Source: LMUY01 sp965199095
GTDB taxonomy: Bacteria; Pseudomonadota; Alphaproteobacteria; Acetobacterales; Acetobacteraceae
Length of the DNA stretch: 64,000 nt
Reading direction: 5' to 3'
NCBI GenBank assembly: GCA_965199095.1
Contig: CBDAQM010000007.1
Coordinates: 496,001-560,000, forward strand
Shown: in pieces, positions 1 through 7,488 of the stretch
Layout: each line of letters opens with the position of its first letter
How positions within the stretch are numbered: the stretch's first letter is position 1
Position numbers and translations under genes: made by a program
Notes under the pieces: model-generated
Database searches by the model: none
What the model saw: only the letters and a program-made list of their open reading frames with translations
Told to the model about the DNA's origin: nothing

Positions 1-614
1 AGCGCGTCGTCCGCCAGCAGTCGTTGCAGGGCGAGCGCCTCGAAGGCGGGCGCCGACATCCAGATGTCGATTTCCTCGGCCGTCCGGAGGATGACCGGCA
101 TCGCCTTGGGATGGTACCTGCCGACCAGGGCGTTGGGTTCGGTGGTGAGGATCGCGAACACGTCGTTCGTGGTCTCGCCCTCCCGCACCTTCCGCACCGA
201 AATCCATCGCGTCCAAATGCCAGCGAAGCATGCCAAAGGCCGACTATCTTCCAGGGCAAACCAGAGTGGCGGCCGCCTGCCGTCGGGCATGGCCTCGTTC
301 TCCGAGAAACTCGTGAACGGTACGACACAGCGGCTCTCCATGCTGAGCCACCTGCGCCAATGCGGGGAGGACACGTTGCGGACGTTGGTGACGCCCGGGT
401 CCGAGTTCTTGCCCCTGACCACTGCGGCCGGTGACGGCATGCCCCACCGCGCCATTGTCAGTTCGCGGCCGTCCGGCGTGTTGCGGACGACGGGCGCCGG
501 GTAGTCGGGGTAGATGCCCGGCAAAGGCGGGAGGTTGCCGGTGCGGTCGGTCATGGCGCGGGTCAGGTCGCGTATGGCTTGCTGGCCCTTGGTGACGGCG
601 TAGAGGTTGCACAT
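1..614 (-). CDS. SRAP-family (YedK/HMCES) abasic-site-processing protein, 3' truncated
   Basis: The reading frame starts ATG-TGC (MCNLYAVTKG) and stays open for about 204 codons until it leaves the window at position 1, so only the C-terminus is missing. The second residue is the catalytic Cys of SOS-response-associated peptidase (SRAP) proteins, which link covalently to abasic sites in single-stranded DNA. Other family landmarks are the TNVRN motif (Asn and Arg contacting DNA), a Glu in CVVPFTSFSEN, and the active-site His in YHPKAMPVIL. I assembled this frame by direct translation of the reverse complement; most long frames on the other strand here are its shadows. Family function is established for E. 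coli YedK and human HMCES; the role here is inferred by homology. Confidence 0.93.
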   Translation of the reverse strand, partial: MCNLYAVTKGQQAIRDLTRAMTDRTGNLPPLPGIYPDYPAPVVRNTPDGRELTMARWGMPSPAAVVRGKNSDPGVTNVRNVSSPHWRRWLSMESRCVVPFTSFSENEAMPDGRRPPLWFALEDSRPLACFAGIWTRWISVRKVREGETTNDVFAILTTEPNALVGRYHPKAMPVILRTAEEIDIWMSAPAFEALALQRLLADDA

Positions 615-655
615 CCAGGTCCCCGGCCTGCTTGCCTGATGGCCGCGTCAGCGGC

Positions 656-1174
656 TTAGCTGACCAGAGGGATGGCACCAAGGAAGTCCCGCTTGCCCAC
701 GACGAGACCGTTGTGACGTAGAATGTCGAATGCCGTGGTCACGTGGAAGAAGAAGTTCGGCAGCATCCAACCGCTGATATACTCCGGCGCCATCATCACC
801 ATGGCCCGCTTGGCGACGCTGAACTCGATGCGGCGCTCGGTGGCGGCGTCGATTGCACTCCGGTCGAGCGAGCGCAGGAAGCCGACGCACCGGGTGAGGC
901 GTGCCTGGAGTTCGTCGAAGCTCGCCTCGGTATCCGGAAAGGATGGGTTGTCCACCCCGGCCAGCCGCGCCCCTCCAGCTTTGGCGCCGTCGGTGGCGAT
1001 CTGCACCTGCCGAACGAGAGGCAGCATATCCGGATACAGCCGCGACTGCAGCAGCACCGAAGGTTCGATACCCCGCTCAGCCGCATAGGAAGCCGCCTTG
1101 CCAAGCACGGCGGATAAGGCATCGAGCATCTGCAAGCAGGGTGCGAGTGACGCCTGGTAGAGTGACATGGCCAT
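656..1174 (-). CDS. DUF1993 family protein
   Basis: The protein is about 172 residues when started at MAMSLYQASL; an upstream in-frame Met would add 17 residues with no domain content. It matches the DUF1993 pattern: an N-terminal SLYQ..LAPCLQML helix, a central KAGGARLAGVDNPSF segment, and an EYISGWMLPNFFFHVTTAFDILRHNG block near the C-terminus with conserved His and Asn. The family is predicted to be all-helical and resembles DinB-like four-helix bundles, but no activity is established. The GGGGG just before the chosen start is a weak ribosome site. It lies 41 bp from the SRAP gene on the same strand. Confidence 0.85.
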   Translation of the reverse strand: MAMSLYQASLAPCLQMLDALSAVLGKAASYAAERGIEPSVLLQSRLYPDMLPLVRQVQIATDGAKAGGARLAGVDNPSFPDTEASFDELQARLTRCVGFLRSLDRSAIDAATERRIEFSVAKRAMVMMAPEYISGWMLPNFFFHVTTAFDILRHNGLVVGKRDFLGAIPLVS

Positions 1175-1287
1175 GGAAGTGCCCCCATTCATGTGGTCGC
1201 GAGCGCGTCTTAGCCCAGGTCGCACCGCCTGTCTGCCGCACGGGCGGGAGGGTTGGCTTGGACAGTCAGCCTACCTACCTTTCATGC

Positions 1288-1593
1288 ATGCCCCGTTCCC
1301 CTGCTGCCGACCTGGCCCCGCTCATCAAGCTGCTGCAAGCGGGCGTCCCACCCGAGCGTGCTGGCAACGAACTCTCTCGCGTGGTGGCGATCTGGACGGC
1401 CGAACTCAAGGACGATGGCGAGCAGCTGCAGGAGCGGCTAACCGGGTTGGCCGAGCAGATGACGGCGGGGATCGAGGAAATGCACGAGGGCATCGCCGAG
1501 GCGAGCGACAAAGGCAAACCCACGCTGCGGCGAATACTGGCGACGCACCAGGCAGTCCTGGACGGGCTGCGGAAGGCGCAGGGAGCGGTGTAA
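1288..1593 (+). CDS. Small helical hypothetical protein
   Basis: A 101-residue open frame starting MPRSPAADLAPLIK. It is rich in Glu, Gln, Leu and Ala with heptad-like spacing from about residue 40 to 95, so it is probably helical or a coiled coil. There is no signal peptide or membrane segment. It diverges from the DUF1993 gene. I see no convincing Shine-Dalgarno sequence, and I do not recognise the family. Codon use looks ordinary for the window, which is the main support for it being real. Confidence 0.45.
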   Translation: MPRSPAADLAPLIKLLQAGVPPERAGNELSRVVAIWTAELKDDGEQLQERLTGLAEQMTAGIEEMHEGIAEASDKGKPTLRRILATHQAVLDGLRKAQGAV

Positions 1594-1796
1594 GGCTGTC
1601 CGCTTACGGCGGCGACCGCAGCGTCGGGTTGACCCTGGGACAGCATCCGGTCGCGTTCTTGCGGGCCGAGTTGCGCTCCCGAGGCATGATCGAGTGCCGG
1701 GCATCGTGCTGGTGCGGCAGAAGGAGCGCTGTTAAGCTCCCCCATTCACATCAGCCCGAGTGGGCGGTGCTCGCCGGGCGGATACCCTGAAGATGG

Positions 1797-1945
1797 GTGT
1801 AGCGCGAGGACGACCGGGACCAGCACCTCCTTCCCGAAGTAAAGCGTGGCGACGATCATGACGAACAACGTCATTACCCGGAAGCATCCGGCGCGGGAGC
1901 CTGCGCAACGGTCTTCGGCAAGGGCGTCGCCGATTGTTCGGGCAT
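1797..1945 (-). pseudogene. Remnant of an AI-2E family (PerM-like) transporter N-terminus
   Basis: Starting at the ATG at 1945 the frame reads MPEQSATPLPKTVAQAP and then a stop. Shifting one base after about codon 23 continues as VMTLFVMIVATLYFGKEVLV and then PVVLAL. That is the typical first membrane helix of AI-2E/UPF0118 permeases, with LYFGKEVLVP as the family hallmark. Similarity ends at about 1797, so only about 50 of the usual roughly 350 residues or more remain, with one frameshift. The rest of the 1594-1999 interval shows no coding signal I can support. Confidence 0.5.
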
Positions 1946-1999
1946 CACTGGATCCGGAGTGGGGTGGTCTGTTTGCCCGGCCGCATCGCGGCGGGAGTG

Positions 2000-2614
2000 T
2001 CAGGCGAGCGGGTCGACCGCTTCTGCCCGCACCCTTTCGACGGTCAACGGGTCGAGGTCGCCGGGCGCCGTCAGAAGCTCCTCAGTCAGCGGGGAGTCCT
2101 CGTTCTCCTTGATCGCGTCCAGCACAGCTTGCGGGTCGGCAGCCACGGACATCGCAGCTGCCTCCTCATCCACCCGGTTCCGGAGGCTCGGGCTGTCCCG
2201 CCGCATCTCTTCCAGCAGGGCGATAATTTTGGCCGACTTCTGCTCGCTCAGGATGGCCAACTCCAAGGTCAGCTGCTCACGGTATCCGGCCAACTGGTCC
2301 TCACGTCGCTGAGTGGCCAGGATCAGGATGGTGACGTAGAGCGCCAGCAGGCCCGTGATGCCCTGCAACCAGCTGAACGGCGGGGCATCCCAGGCTGGGA
2401 GCCCCGCCGTTCCCACGGCCAGGTTCCCGCCCATCCAGGTCGCTACGAGCACGGTTAGCACCGCGATGAACAGCGGTCGCCCTATGAAGGCAGTCAGCCG
2501 CTCCACCGTTCGCTGCAACGTCCCGGCGCTTTGGCGGTGGTCGGCGTGCAGCTTCGCTATGGCCCGGAGGGTGTCCTCTATGTGGGCTGGAAGGATCGGG
2601 GTGTCGTCGCCCAC
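2000..2614 (-). CDS. DUF1003 domain membrane protein
   Basis: A 204-residue protein. The N-terminal 45 residues are soluble and helical. Two membrane helices follow at about 47-67 (PLFIAVLTVLVATWMG) and 80-100 (FSWLQGITGLLALYVTILIL), then a long charged helical tail. The segment PPFSWLQGITGLLALYVTILILATQRREDQL carries the DUF1003 signature, including the basic/acidic ATQRREDQ stretch after the second helix. The function of the family is unknown. It starts 10 bp after the SDR gene stop, so the two are probably co-transcribed and it joins the stress-protein block. Confidence 0.88.
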   Translation of the reverse strand: MGDDTPILPAHIEDTLRAIAKLHADHRQSAGTLQRTVERLTAFIGRPLFIAVLTVLVATWMGGNLAVGTAGLPAWDAPPFSWLQGITGLLALYVTILILATQRREDQLAGYREQLTLELAILSEQKSAKIIALLEEMRRDSPSLRNRVDEEAAAMSVAADPQAVLDAIKENEDSPLTEELLTAPGDLDPLTVERVRAEAVDPLA

Positions 2615-2624
2615 GATAGGGGCC

Positions 2625-3506
2625 TCAGCCGCCCGTCGCGAAGCCGGGATAGAGCGTCATGCCGCCGTCGACGAACAGGGTGGCGCCCGTCACGTAGTCC
2701 GCCGCGTCGGAGGCGAGCCACACGGCCGCCTGCGCGATGTCGTCCGGCTCGCCGATGCGCTTGTAGGGAACAAGGGTCATGAGGCTGGCATACGCCTCCG
2801 GCGTGCTCCACGCGGCGGTGTTGATCGGCGTGCGTATGGCGCCCGGGCCGATGCTGTTCACCCGGATGAAGTGTGGTGCCATCTCCTGCGCCACGCTCTG
2901 CATCAGCATGTTGATGCCGCCCTTGGACGCCGCGTAGTTCGCGTGCCCCGCCCAGGGAATGACCTGGTGGACTGAACTCATGCAGATGATCTTGCCCGCC
3001 GCCTTGGAGACGGACGGCACCACACCGCGCCTCTTGAACTCCCGCACGGCGGCCCGGGCGCACAGGAACTGCCCCGTCAGGTTGATCCCGATGACGGTGT
3101 TCCATTCTTCCAGGGTCATCTCGTCGAACTTGGCGTCGCGCTGCAGCCCGGCGTTGCTGACCGAGATGTGCAAAGTGCCGAACTGCGCGATGGCCGCGGC
3201 GTACATCGCCTCCACCTCGTCCTCGTTGCTGACGTCGGCCTTGAGCGCGATAGCCTTGCGCCCCATCGCCTCGATTTCGTGCGCCACCTCCTCCGCCGTT
3301 TCCGGATGGGTGACGTAGTTCACCACGACGTCGGCGCCCGCTTTGGCCAAGCCCAAGGCGACGGCCTTGCCGATGCCGGAATTGGCGCCGGTGACCAGGG
3401 CGGGCTGCCCGGAGAGCACGGGATAGTACGGGGCGTCCGGCAGCCGGGAAGCGTCAGGCAGCGCCGGAGCGGTCGGAGCCTTCGGGTCGGTGGCGGCATC
3501 ACTCAT
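2625..3506 (-). CDS. SDR family oxidoreductase (glucose 1-dehydrogenase-like)
   Basis: A 293-residue classical short-chain dehydrogenase with an extra 40-residue Pro/Ala-rich N-terminus. The cofactor motif is TGANSGIG, followed by NAG in SVSNAGLQ, a catalytic Ser in MSSVH, YAASK as the Tyr/Lys pair, and a typical C-terminal YVTGATLFVDGGM. The start at MSDAATD is preferred because GGAGGA sits 7 bases upstream; a Met five codons earlier lacks this. N-terminally extended SDRs of this kind commonly sit with stress genes (compare YdaD/YhdF), but the substrate cannot be read from the sequence. Confidence 0.88.
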   Translation of the reverse strand: MSDAATDPKAPTAPALPDASRLPDAPYYPVLSGQPALVTGANSGIGKAVALGLAKAGADVVVNYVTHPETAEEVAHEIEAMGRKAIALKADVSNEDEVEAMYAAAIAQFGTLHISVSNAGLQRDAKFDEMTLEEWNTVIGINLTGQFLCARAAVREFKRRGVVPSVSKAAGKIICMSSVHQVIPWAGHANYAASKGGINMLMQSVAQEMAPHFIRVNSIGPGAIRTPINTAAWSTPEAYASLMTLVPYKRIGEPDDIAQAAVWLASDAADYVTGATLFVDGGMTLYPGFATGG

Positions 3507-3596
3507 GGAAACGTCCTCCATTGCTTTGGGCGTGCGTGGATCTCAGGCCGTCGGTCGGGAGACAGTACCCTCCACGTGGCATGCGAGACCTTTGGT

Positions 3597-3740
3597 TTAA
3601 AGCGCGGCTCTCCGCCGCCCGGCGACCAACAGACGCCGCTCGATAGCCGGGCCGGGCAGCAGCGGCGCGGCGAACAGGGCTGCGGCAACGACCCAGACGG
3701 CTCCCCGGTTGAACCGGGTGCCGCCTATCCATGGATTCAT
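3597..3740 (-). CDS. Possible 47-residue single-helix membrane protein
   Basis: This frame starts MNPWIGGTRFNRGAVW. Its ATG overlaps the TGA of the CsbD-like gene upstream (ATGA), as expected for translational coupling. It has one hydrophobic stretch (AVWVVAAALFAAPLLPG) flanked by Arg, and a basic C-terminus. No family is recognised. The coupling geometry and the helix are the only support; it could be a chance frame. Confidence 0.35.
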   Translation of the reverse strand: MNPWIGGTRFNRGAVWVVAAALFAAPLLPGPAIERRLLVAGRRRAAL

Positions 3741-4018
3741 CGACGGCTCGTGTGCGTCAACACGCGGAGGACGAATCCAAGCGACAGGGCGACCAACATT
3801 GCGGTGAGGGGCTTGTCCTTGGCCAGCCCGGCGACGTCTCCGCCCCACCCGCTCGCCGTGTCCATGGCGGACCCGAACGCGTCCTGCGCGCTTCCCGCCG
3901 CCTGGTTCAGCCTGCCCTTGGCCTGAGTGCCGAAATCCCCCGTCAAGCCGCCGACCGCGTCCTGGATTTTGCCGCCGATGTTCTTGGCGGCGCCTTCGAC
4001 CCTGTTCTCGTCGACCAT
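3737..4018 (-). CDS. CsbD-like stress protein with C-terminal membrane anchor
   Basis: A 93-residue protein beginning MVDENRVEGAAKNIGGK, the usual opening of CsbD proteins, followed by GQAKG-type helical repeats (TGDFGTQAKGRLNQAAGSAQ). Unlike plain CsbD it ends in a hydrophobic segment, KPLTAMLVALSLGFVLR, resembling the C-terminus of DUF883 (ElaB/YqjD) proteins. CsbD proteins are general-stress proteins of unknown mechanism; the anchor suggests this one is membrane-attached. Confidence 0.85.
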   Translation of the reverse strand: MVDENRVEGAAKNIGGKIQDAVGGLTGDFGTQAKGRLNQAAGSAQDAFGSAMDTASGWGGDVAGLAKDKPLTAMLVALSLGFVLRVLTHTSRR

Positions 4019-4065
4019 GTCCGGTCCTTCTAAATAAACCTATATGCCGCCACGCCGCCGTGCCT

Positions 4066-4500
4066 TCAAACGGACACCGTGCCCTCGTCTGGCACGCGCC
4101 CGTCCGGCGTCATGCCGTGAACCGCGTTGGGCAGGTGCTGGCTGAGTTGCGACAGGAAATCGTTCGGCTCCATGCCGGATTGGCTGGCCATGTTCTGCAC
4201 CTGCTGCTCGCCGAAGACGCTTTGCAGCTGTTGCGGGGACACCGACTGGTTCGGGCCGTTGCCGACCCAGGATTGAGCGATGTGGCCCAACCCCGCGCCC
4301 TCGAACGCCGAAACCAGCCCTCCCAGGCCGCCTGCCATGCCGCCCATTCCGGCGCCCTGCATACCCATGCCCTGCTGGCCCACTCCGCCCTGCTGGGCCT
4401 GGCCGCCGCCGAGCATGTTCATCAGCACGCCTTGTATCGGGTTCGCGCCGCCTCCGGCACCGCCCATCAGGCTGCCGACTACCGAATCAAGTAATCCCAT
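4066..4500 (-). CDS. YidB family (DUF937-like) protein
   Basis: A 144-residue protein starting MGLLDSVVGSLMGG. The middle, about residues 30-60, is low-complexity Gly/Met/Gln (QQGGVGQQGMGMQGAGMGGM). The C-terminal half has the YidB pattern: FEGAGLGHIAQSWVGNGPNQ, then a Q/S-rich helix and the NDFLSQLSQHLPNAVHGMTPDG ending that defines the family. Cytoplasmic and of unknown function. It is part of the minus-strand stress block, 24 bp after the GlsB-like gene in gene order reversed. Confidence 0.88.
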   Translation of the reverse strand: MGLLDSVVGSLMGGAGGGANPIQGVLMNMLGGGQAQQGGVGQQGMGMQGAGMGGMAGGLGGLVSAFEGAGLGHIAQSWVGNGPNQSVSPQQLQSVFGEQQVQNMASQSGMEPNDFLSQLSQHLPNAVHGMTPDGRVPDEGTVSV

Positions 4501-4524
4501 GCGTAGCTCCTATGGCTTTCGTGG

Positions 4525-4785
4525 TTAAATTGTGCGGCTACGGCCGGTGACGGCGTGGTAGACGACCAGGACGAGCACGGCGCCGACGACCGCGACGATC
4601 ATGCTGTAGATGTTCAGCCCGGAGACCGGCGACGCGCCGAAGAAGGTAAACAGGTAGCCGCCGACGACGGCACCAATCACGCCGAGCACGATATCAAGCA
4701 CCAGGCCCTCGCCGCTCTTGTTGACGAGCTTGCTCGCGATGAAACCGGCGACAAGTCCCAGGATGAGCCAGCCGATGATGGACAT
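4525..4785 (-). CDS. GlsB/YeaQ/YmgE family stress membrane protein
   Basis: An 86-residue protein with three hydrophobic segments and the family signature: MSIIGWLILGLVAGFIASKL at the N-terminus, then GLVLDIVLGVIGAVVGGYLF, and a last helix YSMIVAVVGAVLVLVVYHAV ending in RSR. These small inner-membrane proteins (also called transglycosylase-associated) are general-stress proteins in enterics and alphaproteobacteria. A perfect hairpin lies in its upstream leader at 4812-4839. Confidence 0.92.
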   Translation of the reverse strand: MSIIGWLILGLVAGFIASKLVNKSGEGLVLDIVLGVIGAVVGGYLFTFFGASPVSGLNIYSMIVAVVGAVLVLVVYHAVTGRSRTI

Positions 4786-4811
4786 GTGGAAATCCTTTTT
4801 GCGAGGGAAGG

Positions 4812-4839
4812 CACGCCCGACGCGGAGGTGCCGGGCGTG
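4812..4839. terminator. Hairpin between PhnA-like and GlsB-like genes
   Basis: Perfect 8-bp inverted repeat CACGCCCG (4812-4819) and CGGGCGTG (4832-4839) with a 12-base loop. It sits 16 bp past the stop of the minus-strand PhnA-like gene. No U-run follows immediately, so it may be a terminator, a processing site or an mRNA stabiliser. Confidence 0.45.
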
Positions 4840-4854
4840 TAGTAACTTGAGCGA

Positions 4855-5784
4855 CTAAGCGACGACGCGCCGGGACACGTGCATGCGACGCTGCACGGCG
4901 AGCGAACCGCCGACCGCAGCCGCGATGGCCCCGATCAGCAGGTCGGCGAAAGCCGCAAAGGACGTGTGCGCGGCGGCCGTGGCAGTGGCATCCGCGGTGT
5001 TCTTGGCGGTCTGAACGGCCTGCGCCTTGGCCTGGGCCAGCTTGGCTTGGGCGTCGTCGAACTGCTTGCCCGCCTGGTCGGTGGAGATGTGCTGCTGCGC
5101 CGCCATAATCGCGATGACGCGCGTCTTGGCCCCCGCGGCGTCGGGTCCACCCTTGGCGTAGGTCGCCAGGTTGGTCACGACCTCCTTCTGTGCGTCCTGC
5201 GCCGACATGGTCGCCGGGTCCGGGTTGGCTGGCTTCAGATAGGACTGGGCCTGCTGCTGGAGCATGTCCGGGCTGACGCCCGCGGCGTCCGCGACCGGCT
5301 TGGCCGCGTCCTTGATGCCGCTGCCAGCGGCGGAAGCGATGCCACCAAGCGCGGAGGCACTGCCGCCGATGATGCCGCCGATGGCCGAGGACAGGAGATA
5401 GACGGTCAGCAACGAGGCGATGCCCCAGGTGATCAGGCCGTGCAGCACGCCGTCCCAGCGGATCTCGATGCCCGCCAGCCAAGCTGCCGCGTATCCGCCG
5501 AAGGCGAGCGCGATGACGCTGCTGATGATCCACCAGGCTCCGGCCCCGATGCCGAGGCTGCTGGCGTCCGGCGTGGTGCCCGCGTTGGTGTTGACCGTGT
5601 CGAGGCCGATGCCAGCACCGAGCAAGCTGAGCACGAGCTGCACGGCGACGACGAGGATGACGCCGCCGAAAATGGCGGCCCAGGAGATACGACGGTGCAC
5701 GTGCGCACCCCCGCCTATCATGGTCGTGGTGGTTTCGAGCGCGGGACCGCGGAGCGGCGGCTCGTTGTAGACTGAGGTGGACAT
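4855..5784 (-). CDS. PhnA-like multi-pass membrane protein
   Basis: A 309-residue protein. After a hydrophilic N-terminus come membrane helices at about 33-58 (ISWAAIFGGVILVVAVQLVL), 82-105 and 112-140, the last two Gly/Ala-rich. A long Ala/Gln-rich helical domain follows (about 150-270), then a C-terminal helix near 280-300 (FADLLIGAIAAAVGGSLAV). Proteins of this layout are annotated as PhnA-like in Rhizobiales and Acetobacteraceae; the name does not imply phosphonate metabolism. It sits between stress genes and is flanked on both sides by strong hairpins, so it may have its own transcript end. Confidence 0.72.
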   Translation of the reverse strand: MSTSVYNEPPLRGPALETTTTMIGGGAHVHRRISWAAIFGGVILVVAVQLVLSLLGAGIGLDTVNTNAGTTPDASSLGIGAGAWWIISSVIALAFGGYAAAWLAGIEIRWDGVLHGLITWGIASLLTVYLLSSAIGGIIGGSASALGGIASAAGSGIKDAAKPVADAAGVSPDMLQQQAQSYLKPANPDPATMSAQDAQKEVVTNLATYAKGGPDAAGAKTRVIAIMAAQQHISTDQAGKQFDDAQAKLAQAKAQAVQTAKNTADATATAAAHTSFAAFADLLIGAIAAAVGGSLAVQRRMHVSRRVVA

Positions 5785-5804
5785 CGTTGTGCTTTCAAAA
5801 GGGA

Positions 5805-5830
5805 ACCCGGGGCGACGATGCGCCCCGGGT
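5805..5830. terminator. Strong hairpin, likely terminator
   Basis: Perfect 10-bp stem ACCCGGGGCG (5805-5814) and CGCCCCGGGT (5821-5830) with a 6-base loop, just after the stop of the minus-strand DUF2382 gene. On the minus strand the stem is followed by TCCCTTTTG, a short T-rich stretch, consistent with intrinsic termination. Confidence 0.6.
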
Positions 5831-5838
5831 GCAAGGCG

Positions 5839-6684
5839 TCAGATCTTTGGCGCGCGGGGGTCGAGCGTCGTGCCGGTCGTCTTCGTGGTGGTCGCCGTCC
5901 CGGGAATTTGCACCACCTCGACCTCTTCCTTGCGGACGGTGTCGCGGATGGTCTCGGTGCGATCGGTGGCCTTCTTGTGCAGGCCGACCTCCTCGTAGAC
6001 GCGCGCCGTCTTCGACACGACCGCCTCCTCCGCCGACTCCGTCATCTCGACGGTCTTGTCGGTGAAGCTGTCGGTCACGGGGCGGCCGTCGGTGACCGGA
6101 TGCCGTTCCAGGGTCACCTTCTCGCTGTGGAGCGACACGCTCTCCTCGACGGGCGTCTCGACCACGAAGCGGCGGATGCGGGTGCCGCCGCGATTCACCA
6201 CGCGTTTGCCGACTGCCAGGCTTTCTTCCGACAGCTGCATCATGCCGTCGGTGGCGGCGGCCGCGGTTCCGACGACTGGCATCATCGGGGTGGCCAACGG
6301 AGTGCGCGTTGTCGTCGTGGCCTGCGTCAGCCCGTAGCCCGTAGCCCGCTCGTCGATGTCGATCGGATTGTGGTTTTCCAGGATCTCCATCACCTTGGTG
6401 ATGTGCGTCTCGGGTGCCTTGACGGTGACGACAGTCGAGCCGCCGGTCAGGCTGCGGTCGTAGACCGCCGTGTCGTGGTCCGGCTGGCCGCCGAACAGGC
6501 TCGACCAGAAGCCCGGCTCGCGGTCGACCGGGGCCGCCGTCGTCGTAGTCGTGCCGGACATGGTGCCGGTGGCGGCATGCACGCTGATGGCGCTCTCCGG
6601 CACCCCCGCCCCGCGCAGGTCGGCCGCGGCTGCGTCGGCATGTGCGGCGGTGTCGTAAATCGCAACGATAGTTTCGTCTGTCAT
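5839..6684 (-). CDS. DUF2382 (YsnF/AvaK domain) stress protein
   Basis: A 281-residue protein. Residues 1-90 form a DUF1269/heat-stress-like module (ETIVAIYDTAAHADAAAADL, then ISVHAATG and STVVTVKAPE). Residues about 150-265 are the DUF2382 domain, seen in LSEESLAVGKRVVNRG, TPVEESVSLHSEKVTLERHPV, AEEAVVSKTARVYEEVGLHK and RDTVRKEEVEVVQ. These domains have alternating-charge beta strands and are linked to general stress in cyanobacteria and Bacillus (AvaK, YsnF) without a known activity. A second DUF2382 protein is encoded just upstream, separated by a hairpin. Confidence 0.87.
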   Translation of the reverse strand: MTDETIVAIYDTAAHADAAAADLRGAGVPESAISVHAATGTMSGTTTTTAAPVDREPGFWSSLFGGQPDHDTAVYDRSLTGGSTVVTVKAPETHITKVMEILENHNPIDIDERATGYGLTQATTTTRTPLATPMMPVVGTAAAATDGMMQLSEESLAVGKRVVNRGGTRIRRFVVETPVEESVSLHSEKVTLERHPVTDGRPVTDSFTDKTVEMTESAEEAVVSKTARVYEEVGLHKKATDRTETIRDTVRKEEVEVVQIPGTATTTKTTGTTLDPRAPKI

Positions 6685-6707
6685 GGTCTGTCCTTCGATT
6701 TTGAGTG

Positions 6708-6730
6708 CGGCGGCCGCGGCGCGGCCGCCG
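6708..6730. terminator. GC hairpin directly after DUF2382 gene stop
   Basis: Perfect 10-bp stem CGGCGGCCGC (6708-6717) and GCGGCCGCCG (6721-6730) with a 3-base loop, abutting the stop codon of the minus-strand gene at 6731. It is followed on that strand by CACTCAAAATCG with no real U-run. It probably attenuates read-through or stabilises the upstream message. Confidence 0.5.
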
Positions 6731-7156
6731 TTAGTCCGCGACCTCGGTCCTGGTCACGGTCAGCTTCTGCTCGCGCAACGTCACGGTTTCGGCGTGGCGC
6801 GTCGTCGTCCTCACGCGACGCAGGTGGACCTCCTCCTTGAGGACCATGCGCCGCACCAGGACGAGTTCCTCCTCGACCACCGGCACGATCGTCACGTCGC
6901 CCTCCTGCCGAACAGGAGGTGCAACCTCGACGATCCGGCCGATGGCGACCCGCTCCACCACGACGCTTTCCCCGGCGAGTTCCTCGTCGACGGCAACGGT
7001 CCGTTCGGCCGTGGTCCGCGCGGCACGGACCAGGGTCTTGCGGACGCGCTTGGTGACGGTGATCGCTTCCGCGTGGAGCGCGAGCGTCTGGTGGTCACCG
7101 GACTCCCTCCCTTCGACCGCGGTCCGCAATTCGTCGTCGAGAGGGTCGCCAGGCAA
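6731..7156 (-). CDS. DUF2382 domain protein (short)
   Basis: A 141-residue protein made almost entirely of one DUF2382 domain: LHAEAITVTKRVRKTLVRAA, VDEELAGESVVVERVAIGR, VVEEELVLVRRMVLKEEVHLRR and RHAETVTLREQKLTVTR. The start appears to be TTG (reading PGDPLDDEL) 5 bp after the CsbD stop; no closer ATG fits. Coupled downstream of the 60-residue CsbD gene. Confidence 0.8.
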   Translation of the reverse strand: MPGDPLDDELRTAVEGRESGDHQTLALHAEAITVTKRVRKTLVRAARTTAERTVAVDEELAGESVVVERVAIGRIVEVAPPVRQEGDVTIVPVVEEELVLVRRMVLKEEVHLRRVRTTTRHAETVTLREQKLTVTRTEVAD

Positions 7157-7161
7157 GTGCC

Positions 7162-7344
7162 TTACTGCTCGGCGGCGTCGCGTACGGTGTCCTTGACACC
7201 GCCCACGGCGTTCTGTGCCGCTCCTGCAGACTTCTCGATCGTGCCCTCGGCCTGCAATTTCGTATCACCGGTGACCTTGCCGATTGCCTCCTTGACGGAC
7301 CCGGCAACCTTCTTGCCGATGCCCTCGACGCGATCCTTGTCCAC
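7162..7344 (-). CDS. CsbD family protein
   Basis: A 60-residue protein, MDKDRVEGIGKKVAGS, then KEAIGKVTGDTKLQAEGTIEK and SAGAAQNAVGGVKD. This is the canonical CsbD length and pattern. It is the first gene of the minus-strand pair with DUF2382. The roughly 140-bp region upstream, to 7488, holds no gene; I saw no clear ECF-sigma motif there. Confidence 0.92.
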   Translation of the reverse strand: MDKDRVEGIGKKVAGSVKEAIGKVTGDTKLQAEGTIEKSAGAAQNAVGGVKDTVRDAAEQ

Positions 7345-7488
7345 TGGCTACTCCTGACGGCAAGGCGGAACATTCGCCTCGATATGGCAGGGCCTAGCTG
7401 CTCGGCATGCCAAATGATATGAAATTTTCGATTACGATCTCTCCTGAAGCGTCTCGTTCTTTTTGATTACTCTGTCGTGATGCCTGCA

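Noticed and set aside
4694..5533. 279-codon minus-strand frame overlapping the PhnA-like and GlsB-like genes
   Set aside because: It reads the same strand in another frame, Arg/Gly-rich, and crosses two real gene boundaries.
7345..7488. EcfG promoter before the CsbD-DUF2382 pair
   Set aside because: A GGAAC-like pentamer exists on the wrong strand only, with no CGTT at the right distance.
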